NCBI GenBank assembly: GCA_016793585.1
Contig: JAEUJR010000509.1
Span: 1 to 10,198 of the forward strand
Source of the DNA: Archangium sp.
GTDB lineage: Bacteria; Myxococcota; Myxococcia; Myxococcales; Myxococcaceae
Direction of reading: 5' to 3'
DNA: 10,198 bases
Shown: positions 1 through 6,339 of the stretch, piece by piece
Layout of the letters: each line of letters opens with the position of its first letter
Numbering within the stretch: the first letter of the stretch is position 1
The notes under the pieces: model-generated
The model's input: only the letters and a program-made list of their open reading frames with translations
Databases searched by the model: none
What the model was told of the DNA's origin: nothing
Position numbers and translations under genes: made by a program

Positions 1-814
1 CGCCCTGCTCCTTCGCCAGCGTGATGACCGAGTCGCGCGTGACGCCCGCGAGAATGGAGTCGGACAGCGGCGGCGTCACCAGCGTGTTCCCCACGTAGGC
101 GAACAGGTTCATGGTGCCGACCTCTTCGACGAGCTCGTGCGTGCTGCTGTCGAGCCAGAGCACCTGATCGAACCCGGCCTTCTTCGCCTTGACGGCGGCG
201 TGCAGGCTGGCGGCGTAGTTGGCGCCCGCCTTCGCGGCGCCGAGGCCACCACGCGGCGCCCGCACCTCGACGGTCTCGACCCAGATGCGCACGGGCTTGA
301 GGCTGTTGCCGCCGTAGTAGCTGCCGACGGGCGAAGCGATGATGAAGTAGCGGTAGGTGTTCGCCGGCCGAACGCCGAGGAAGCCCTCGGTCGCGATGAG
401 CGTAGGCCGCAGGTACAACGACGTGCCTTCGGACTTCGGCACCCAGTCGGCGTCGACACGCACCAGCGCCTTGCATGCCTCGACCATCTGCTCGGCGGTG
501 GGCGTCGGCATGCACAGGCGGGGTGCTCCGACCATCATGCGCTCGGCGTGCGCCCTGGGGCGAAACAGGCGCAGCTTGCCGTCGACGCCGCGGAAGGCCT
601 TCGACCCCTCGAACATCGCCTGGCCGTAGTGGAACACACCCGCAGCCGGGTCGATGGCGAAGGGGCCGTACGGCTGAATCTTCGCGTCGAACCACCCCTT
701 CTCGGCGGTGAAGTCCATCGTGAAGACGTGGTCGCTGAAGAAGCGGCCGAAGCCGAGATCACCCTCGGCGGGCTTCGCCTTCGGGTTGGTGGTCTTCGAA
801 ATCTGGATATCCAT
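1..814 (-). CDS. ilvE: Branched-chain amino acid aminotransferase, partial (C-terminus off the left edge)
   Basis: This is a PLP-dependent class IV aminotransferase that interconverts Leu/Ile/Val and their 2-oxo acids using 2-oxoglutarate/glutamate in the cytoplasm. My own translation of the minus strand gives 271 codons with no stop. Residues near 20-34 read LGFGRFFSDHVFTMD, a hallmark of the long, mitochondrial-like BCAT subgroup. HYGQAMFEGSKAFR follows near 62-75. Lys195 in AAKAGANYAAS is the expected Schiff-base lysine, and EEVGTMNLF (Glu231 region) is the typical cofactor and substrate pocket. Family members are about 350-360 residues long, so some 85 residues lie beyond base 1. The start at 814 is chosen because homologues begin just before the LGFG motif. 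An in-frame ATG at 847 is possible and has a better purine-rich stretch (AAGAGGTG) close upstream. The gene is divergent from the PilZ gene. Function is confident; the exact start is not. Confidence 0.93.
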   Translation of the reverse strand, partial: MDIQISKTTNPKAKPAEGDLGFGRFFSDHVFTMDFTAEKGWFDAKIQPYGPFAIDPAAGVFHYGQAMFEGSKAFRGVDGKLRLFRPRAHAERMMVGAPRLCMPTPTAEQMVEACKALVRVDADWVPKSEGTSLYLRPTLIATEGFLGVRPANTYRYFIIASPVGSYYGGNSLKPVRIWVETVEVRAPRGGLGAAKAGANYAASLHAAVKAKKAGFDQVLWLDSSTHELVEEVGTMNLFAYVGNTLVTPPLSDSILAGVTRDSVITLAKEQG

Positions 815-962
815 GGAATGCCCCGGAAAGACGGTCGCGGCCCCCATACACCTCTTGCCGCTGGGTCAAAAGGCTCGCTGGAGGCCCGTCTCATGGCTGA
901 CGCAAGGGGTCGCCGCCGACCGAAAACTGGCGACGCCACAGGCTCGTGGCACCGTGTCGCAC
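815..962. other. Divergent intergenic region between ilvE and the PilZ gene
   Basis: These 148 bases lie between two divergent start codons, so promoters for both genes are expected here. A TTGACC hexamer reads on the minus strand at 869-864, a possible -35 box for ilvE, but I see no convincing -10 partner at the usual spacing. I see no strong inverted repeat or attenuator-like leader. If ilvE really starts at 847, the region is 115 bases. Confidence 0.3.
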
Positions 963-1454
963 ATGATGCGTGAACGCCGAAACCGCGATCGCCGAAGTGA
1001 ACGCACGGTGCAGTTCGAGACCCGCCGCGCCGAGGAGCGCCGCGACTACCCGCGCTTCGAGATCGCGCTCGACGTTCGAGAGCCCACCGGGCGTTCGCGC
1101 TCGTGTTTCGGAGATCTCTCGCCCGAGGGAGCCGCGTTCGTGACGACCGCGCCGCCGCTCGGAGACTCGGTGCTCGTGCGCTTCCTGCTCCCCAACGTCG
1201 AGGGGCACATCGTGGCCGCGGGCCGTGTCATCGCGCGTTCGGGCGTCGCCGCCGGCACCCAGGTCAGCGTGATCTTCACCGACATTCACATCGAGGCGCA
1301 GCTGGCGATCGCCGAGTGGGCGCAAGATCGCATCGTGCAGCGCAACGCGCAGAAGGTGACGCGCACCCGCGGGGAGAAGCCGATTCCCCTCACGCAGGTC
1401 GTGTCGCGTGGCTGGTCGCGGTTTCGCCCTTCCAGCGCCGCTGCTTCGTTTTGA
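963..1454 (+). CDS. PilZ-domain protein, probable cyclic-di-GMP receptor
   Basis: A 163-residue cytoplasmic protein with one PilZ domain from about residue 25 to 120. Both parts of the PilZ c-di-GMP signature are visible: RxxxR as R27-D-Y-P-R31, and DxSxxG as D51-L-S-P-E-G56. An intact pair usually means the domain can bind c-di-GMP. The segment before it is extremely basic, with 12 Arg in the first 31 residues; the tail after the domain is also basic (QKVTRTRGEKPIP). The reading frame is open upstream to 708, but those codons overlap ilvE in antisense and do not resemble the family. The start is therefore placed at the paired ATGs at 963/966, though no clear Shine-Dalgarno precedes them. No catalytic or output domain is attached, so it probably acts by contacting a partner. 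Which process it controls (motility, exopolysaccharide, other) cannot be told from the neighbours. Confidence 0.85.
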   Translation: MMRERRNRDRRSERTVQFETRRAEERRDYPRFEIALDVREPTGRSRSCFGDLSPEGAAFVTTAPPLGDSVLVRFLLPNVEGHIVAAGRVIARSGVAAGTQVSVIFTDIHIEAQLAIAEWAQDRIVQRNAQKVTRTRGEKPIPLTQVVSRGWSRFRPSSAAASF

Positions 1455-1500
1455 TCGCGGGGATTGCGTGACGCGGTGACGGGCCTGTAGTGGCTCGCGC

Positions 1501-2892
1501 GTGCGGCGCGTCGTCTTCTTCTCGAGCGTAGTGATGTTGGCCTGCGGCGGCGGGCCGATCGTGGGCACGCCCGATTCCGGGCTCACGAGCGACGCGGGTG
1601 TGACGAGCGACGCGGGTGTGACGAGCGACGCGGGTGTGACGAGCGACGCGGGCGTGACGAGCGACGCGGGCGTGACGAGCGACGCGGGCGCGACGAGCGA
1701 CGCCGGCCTGACGAACGACGCCGGCGTGACGAACGACGCCGGCGTGACGAACGACGCCGGCGTGACGAACGACGCGGGCGCGATGAGCGACGCGGGCGCG
1801 ATGAGCGACGCTGGGGCGCCCGACGCGGGTGAACTCGACGCGGGCACGCCGGGGCCCGACTCAGGAATCGACGCCGGAGTGATCGACGCGGGCCCACCGG
1901 GCCTCTTCCCCATCGAAGGCTTCGGCGCTGCGACCCGCGGAGGCTGGCAGCCGAACCACGACGAGGTGCTGGTCACCTCGCTCGCGAACGCGGGCCCCGG
2001 AACGCTGCGTGAGGCGCTCGACACTGCGACCGGGCCGCGCGTCATCCGCTTCGATCTCAGCGGCGTCATTCCCCTCGCGACGCCGCTGTTCGTGCCGTCG
2101 AACGTCTCCATCGATGGCCGTGGCAAACGCATCACGCTGACCGGCAAGGGTCTGATCCTCGTCGGCACCGACGACGTCATCATCACCAACATCGCCATCG
2201 AAGACGTGGGCCCGAACTCGGAAGACGGCCTGCGCATCGGCGATCCTGCCGGGCCGAGCGAGCGCGTGGTGATCGATCACGTGACCTTCCGCGCGACGAC
2301 ACAGAGCAAGGGCGACAGCGCCAACGTCGACGAGGCGATCTCGGTCGTCTTCGGAGCGCGCGACATCACGCTCTCGTGGCTCAGGATCGAAGGCTGGGAG
2401 AAGTTCATTCTCATCGGCAACGGTGACGCGCCGCAGTCGGTCGACGGCGCCATCACGGTCTCGATGCACCACATTCTCACCACGGCCACCGGCCGGCGGC
2501 ACCCACAGGCGCGCTACGGCGTCACCGACATCTGGAACTGCTTCTTCGACGACTGGCGCATGTTCGACTGGGCGTTCCTCGCGCCGTACCGCGAGTCGTT
2601 CGCCGTGCAGGCGCAAGACAGCGCGCGCATTCGATTCGAGAACTCGTTCGTTCGGCGGCTGCCACACACCAGAGACGTGGGCTCGCAGGCCGACCACGCG
2701 ACCCGCTGCGAGACGAACGGAAAGATCGACACCGTGAACGTACAGGTGGCGCCGGGCAGCACGGCGCCGCTCCAGTTCGGCGTCGGCTGCACGGGCACGA
2801 CCGGGTGGACGAGGCCCTACTCCATCACGCTCGACCCTGCCGACGCCGCGCTGCGGGCGCGGCTGGCCGCAGAGGCCGGCAACACGCTCTGA
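1501..2892 (+). CDS. Lipoprotein with Asp-Ala-Gly repeat linker and PL1-like pectate lyase domain
   Basis: 463 residues. A GTG start is used: the first start codon after an in-frame TGA at 1477, and the only one giving a signal peptide (MRRVVFFSSVVMLAC). The lipobox is M-L-A-C with Cys15 as lipidation site, so the protein should be anchored in the outer membrane or at the surface. Residues 28-105 are 13 hexads of the T-S/N-D-A-G type, followed by looser DAG-rich sequence to about 135. From about 140 on the protein resembles a right-handed beta-helix polysaccharide lyase of family PL1. It has the LREAL stretch, VIDH at 257-260, the acidic D272/D277/E278 region where PL1 enzymes bind calcium, EKFILIG with Lys301, HH at 323-324, and RHPQARYG with Arg338 at the position of the catalytic base. 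Pectate lyases cleave polygalacturonate by beta-elimination. Conserved residues suggest an active enzyme, but the substrate is inferred. No clear ribosome binding site precedes the GTG. Confidence 0.85.
   Translation: MRRVVFFSSVVMLACGGGPIVGTPDSGLTSDAGVTSDAGVTSDAGVTSDAGVTSDAGVTSDAGATSDAGLTNDAGVTNDAGVTNDAGVTNDAGAMSDAGAMSDAGAPDAGELDAGTPGPDSGIDAGVIDAGPPGLFPIEGFGAATRGGWQPNHDEVLVTSLANAGPGTLREALDTATGPRVIRFDLSGVIPLATPLFVPSNVSIDGRGKRITLTGKGLILVGTDDVIITNIAIEDVGPNSEDGLRIGDPAGPSERVVIDHVTFRATTQSKGDSANVDEAISVVFGARDITLSWLRIEGWEKFILIGNGDAPQSVDGAITVSMHHILTTATGRRHPQARYGVTDIWNCFFDDWRMFDWAFLAPYRESFAVQAQDSARIRFENSFVRRLPHTRDVGSQADHATRCETNGKIDTVNVQVAPGSTAPLQFGVGCTGTTGWTRPYSITLDPADAALRARLAAEAGNTL
1582..1815 (+). repeat. 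Tandem 18-bp repeat, 13 units, coding for a hexapeptide linker
   Basis: Thirteen in-frame 18-base units run without interruption. The consensus is GTGACGAGCGACGCGGGC, encoding VTSDAG, with LTSDAG, ATSDAG, VTNDAG and AMSDAG variants. Units 2-3 are identical, units 4-6 are identical and differ from 2-3 by one base, and units 9-10 are identical. This block pattern points to recent duplication by slippage or unequal recombination. Because the unit is a multiple of three, changes in copy number keep the reading frame. It probably forms a flexible acidic stalk between lipid anchor and lyase domain. Confidence 0.97.
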
Positions 2893-4272
<1,380 letters not shown>

Positions 4273-4425
4273 CGCGGCGGCACCTTAGCGACGCGACTGT
4301 TCGACTCCATTCGCCTCCTTCGAGCCGTGACGCACATCGACACGACGGCCGAGTCGGTGCCGACCCGAGGGCTCGCGCTCACCCAAGCCGAATGGCGCCC
4401 GACCACAACCAGTGCGGAGGGTTGA

Positions 4426-4439
4426 CCTGCGTCAGCAGG
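4426..4439. repeat. Inverted repeat CCTGC-N4-GCAGG upstream of the porin operon
   Basis: Perfect 5-base arms flank the spacer GTCA, about 40 bases before the porin start codon and overlapping a TTGACC hexamer. The site could be an operator or a small hairpin in the mRNA leader. Short GC arms are common by chance in such GC-rich DNA, so function is uncertain. Confidence 0.25.
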
Positions 4440-4469
4440 CTGGCCCGCGTCGTGAACAAGGGCGGCGCG

Positions 4470-4474
4470 GGAGG
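4470..4474 (+). promoter_or_regulatory. Ribosome binding site deciding the porin start
   Basis: GGAGG within GGGAGGAAGG lies 6 bases before the ATG at 4481 and 9 bases before the next ATG at 4484. This strong Shine-Dalgarno, followed at once by a signal peptide, rules against the longer open frame beginning at 4412. Confidence 0.8.
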
Positions 4475-4480
4475 AAGGAC

Positions 4481-5863
4481 ATGATGCTTTCGAAGTGGCG
4501 CTCGAGCGCCGTGATGGCCGCGACGCTGGTGAGTGTGAGCGCGCTGGCCGAGGGTGAGGTTCCTGACGCGGGCGAGGCGACGCCGCCAGTGACGGCAGCA
4601 CCAGCAGCGCCAGTGGCAGAGGCTGCGCCCGCTCCAAGCGACGACGCGGCAGGCTGGGGAGACTTCGCGCAGGAGGCTGCGCCGAAGATCTTCGAGGGCC
4701 GCCTGTACGGCTACATCGACTCGTACTTCGAGAACACGTTCGGCGCGCCGACGGGGCTGCTCGACGGCAGCGGCAAGCCGGCCTACGCCGAAGGAGGCTG
4801 GGAGTGGGACGTGCTGAACCTGCACATCATGGCGCAGGGCAGCGTGTACGGCCGCTACCGCTACTTCGTGAACATGGTGGCTCGCAGCGCGGGCGCGATG
4901 GGCACCGATCAGTTCGTTCGTATTCGCAACGCGTGGGTCGAGGCGCCGCTGCTGGGCAGCGCGCTGCAGGTGCGCGCGGGCAAGACCTACCGCCGCTTCG
5001 GTCTGTACAACGAGGTGCTCGACGCGGTGCCGACGTTCATCGGCATCGAGCCGCCCGAGCTCTTCGACGCCGACCACCTGATGCTGACGCGCACCACCAA
5101 CGCGATGGTGCACGGCAGCTTCGCCCTGCCCAGGAGCACCCTGTCGTACGCGGTGAGCGTCGGCAACGACGAGCGCATCGACAAGGCGTTCCCCATCGGC
5201 GCCGATCTGCGCCTCGACTACTCGGGCCTGCTGCTGATCGGCACCTCGTTCTACTGGTCGGGCGGGCCGAGCCAGAGCGCGCAGTCGGTGGGTGACGGGG
5301 CTCCGTCGGGAGGCGTCGCCACGTGGATGAAGCAGGATCAGTACTTCGTCGCGGGGCTCTTCGCGCAGCTGAGCTGGCAGCGCCTGCTGCTCCAGGCGGA
5401 GTACTGGTACGCCGGTCACAACGCCCAGCGAGATCCCTCGGCAGTCGCGCAGCTCGAAGGCGCCAGGCTCGCCCCGTGGCAGCAGCAGCGGTACTTCGTC
5501 GACGGTGACCCGGCGAAGGGCACCACCGACCCCAACGTTCGTTACGCGGTGCAGACGGCCTACGCGCGCGCCGGCTACCAGCTCGCGCTGGGCGACACGG
5601 CGACGTTGACGCCGTACCTGCAGTTCGACTGGTACCAGAACCCCGAAGCGATTCGCGCCAAGACGTTCGGCGGCGACAACGAGGCAGGGCGCGGCGACGG
5701 CGGCTCGTTCCTCAAGTTCACGGCCGGTGGGGTCTTCAGGCCCGTGCCCCAGGTGGCCCTCAAGGTCGACTACAGCAACCACGTCTACCTCGTGAGCCAG
5801 CAGGTCGCGCTCGAGCACGAGCTGCGCGCCTCGTTCTCGTACTTGTGGGAGGTGACGCCATGA
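4481..5863 (+). CDS. Outer-membrane porin-like beta-barrel protein
   Basis: 460 residues with a clear signal peptide: KWR near the start, a hydrophobic core to SVSALA, and probable cleavage after Ala23. A 40-residue Ala/Pro-rich acidic segment (about 24-65) follows. The rest is full of alternating hydrophobic/polar stretches with aromatic girdle residues, as in transmembrane beta-strands. Examples are RLYGYIDSYFENTF, VYGRYRYFVNMVA, LLLQAEYWYAG and the C-terminal strand ASFSYLWEVTP. GKTYRRFGLYNE resembles the loop region of OprP/OprO-type porins, but I cannot assign a selectivity. The likely role is passage of a small solute across the outer membrane. Its stop overlaps the start of the next gene (ATGA), so it should be translated together with the binding-like protein and kinase. 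The barrel fold is confident; the substrate (phosphate or another anion) is only a guess from the partner gene. Confidence 0.8.
   Translation: MMLSKWRSSAVMAATLVSVSALAEGEVPDAGEATPPVTAAPAAPVAEAAPAPSDDAAGWGDFAQEAAPKIFEGRLYGYIDSYFENTFGAPTGLLDGSGKPAYAEGGWEWDVLNLHIMAQGSVYGRYRYFVNMVARSAGAMGTDQFVRIRNAWVEAPLLGSALQVRAGKTYRRFGLYNEVLDAVPTFIGIEPPELFDADHLMLTRTTNAMVHGSFALPRSTLSYAVSVGNDERIDKAFPIGADLRLDYSGLLLIGTSFYWSGGPSQSAQSVGDGAPSGGVATWMKQDQYFVAGLFAQLSWQRLLLQAEYWYAGHNAQRDPSAVAQLEGARLAPWQQQRYFVDGDPAKGTTDPNVRYAVQTAYARAGYQLALGDTATLTPYLQFDWYQNPEAIRAKTFGGDNEAGRGDGGSFLKFTAGGVFRPVPQVALKVDYSNHVYLVSQQVALEHELRASFSYLWEVTP
5847..5854 (+). promoter_or_regulatory. Ribosome binding site inside the porin end, for the binding-like protein
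   Basis: GGGAGGTG lies 5 bases before the ATG at 5860, within the last codons of the porin gene. It selects 5860 over an in-frame ATG at 5845 that has no such site and would add residues before the signal peptide. Together with the ATGA overlap it indicates translational coupling. Confidence 0.8.
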
Positions 5864-6324
5864 AGCGCGCGGTCTGGTCGAAGGTGCTGCTGGTCGCGAC
5901 GGCCCTGGCGCTGGTGGTGCCAGTGCGGGCGAACTCGCAGCAGGCCGATGGGAACCAACTGGTGGTCGTGCTGCACGCTCGCAACCCGACGCGGCGAATG
6001 ACGACCGAACAGCTGAAGAACCTGATGCTGGGCAACGTGTCGTTCTGGCACGGGGTGGTGCCAGTGAAGGTCTTCGTGCGGCCGCCCAATTCACCCGCGG
6101 CGCAGGTGCTGTTCGACAAGGTCATCGAGATGCCTGCCTCGCGCTTCAACGAGCATTGGACGGCGAAGCAGCTCGCCGGTCAGGGCATCGCGCCAACGGT
6201 GCTGGCGACTCCGGAGCAGGTCGCCGCCGAGGTCGCGAAGGTGCCTGGCGCGATCGGCGTCATCCTTCAGAGTGAAGCGTGGAACGCGCAGCTCACGGGC
6301 GTGAACGTCATACCGCTCAACTGA
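5860..6324 (+). CDS. Small periplasmic PstS-like substrate-binding-domain protein
   Basis: 154 residues. A signal peptide (MKRAVWSKVLLVATALALVV, probable cleavage after VRA, residue 24) sends it to the periplasm. The mature part resembles the small periplasmic-binding-like proteins related to phosphate-binding PstS. LVVVLHARNP is followed by MTTEQLKNLMLGNVSFWHGVVPVKVFV, which matches the family pattern of a helix, F/L-x-G, then W-x-x-G. Next come FNEHWTAKQLAGQG and VPGAIGVI, which match the yW...G.g and pGaIGY(v) blocks. At about 130 mature residues it is roughly half the length of full PstS proteins. No ABC permease or ATPase gene is adjacent. It overlaps the porin gene by 4 bases and lies 15 bases before the kinase gene, so it may present a ligand to the kinase sensor domain. 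Ligand identity is not shown by the sequence. Confidence 0.75.
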   Translation: MKRAVWSKVLLVATALALVVPVRANSQQADGNQLVVVLHARNPTRRMTTEQLKNLMLGNVSFWHGVVPVKVFVRPPNSPAAQVLFDKVIEMPASRFNEHWTAKQLAGQGIAPTVLATPEQVAAEVAKVPGAIGVILQSEAWNAQLTGVNVIPLN

Positions 6325-6339
6325 GCGTCGGAGTCGATC

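Larger units (their letters stand above)
4273..4480. promoter_or_regulatory. Divergent intergenic region between sdaA and the porin operon
   Basis: These 208 bases hold the start regions of two divergent units and are the longest non-coding stretch in the window. Two small perfect inverted repeats are visible: GTCGG-TG-CCGAC at 4353-4364 and CCTGC-GTCA-GCAGG at 4426-4439. A TTGACC hexamer at 4422-4427 overlaps the second repeat and could be a -35 box for the porin operon, but no good -10 is evident. The frame of the porin gene stays open back to 4412, yet those codons give an Arg-rich, signal-less extension and are best read as leader. Promoter function is inferred from gene orientation. Confidence 0.4.

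Noticed and set aside
708..962. Upstream extension of the PilZ frame
   Set aside because: The added 85 codons are antisense to ilvE and unlike PilZ proteins, so the start at 963/966 is preferred.
1582..1815. Possible CRISPR array or binding-site iterons
   Set aside because: Units are contiguous with no spacers and every unit is an in-frame hexapeptide codon block, so this is a coding repeat.
891..2237. 448-residue open frame on the minus strand with a PASLVTPASLVTPAS repeat
   Set aside because: It is the antisense of the PilZ gene and the lyase lipoprotein. The repeat is just the 18-bp array read backwards, and the rest has no recognisable domain.
4379..6094. 571-residue minus-strand frame
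   Set aside because: It is antisense to the porin and binding-like genes, both of which have signal peptides, ribosome sites and family patterns. The shadow has none.
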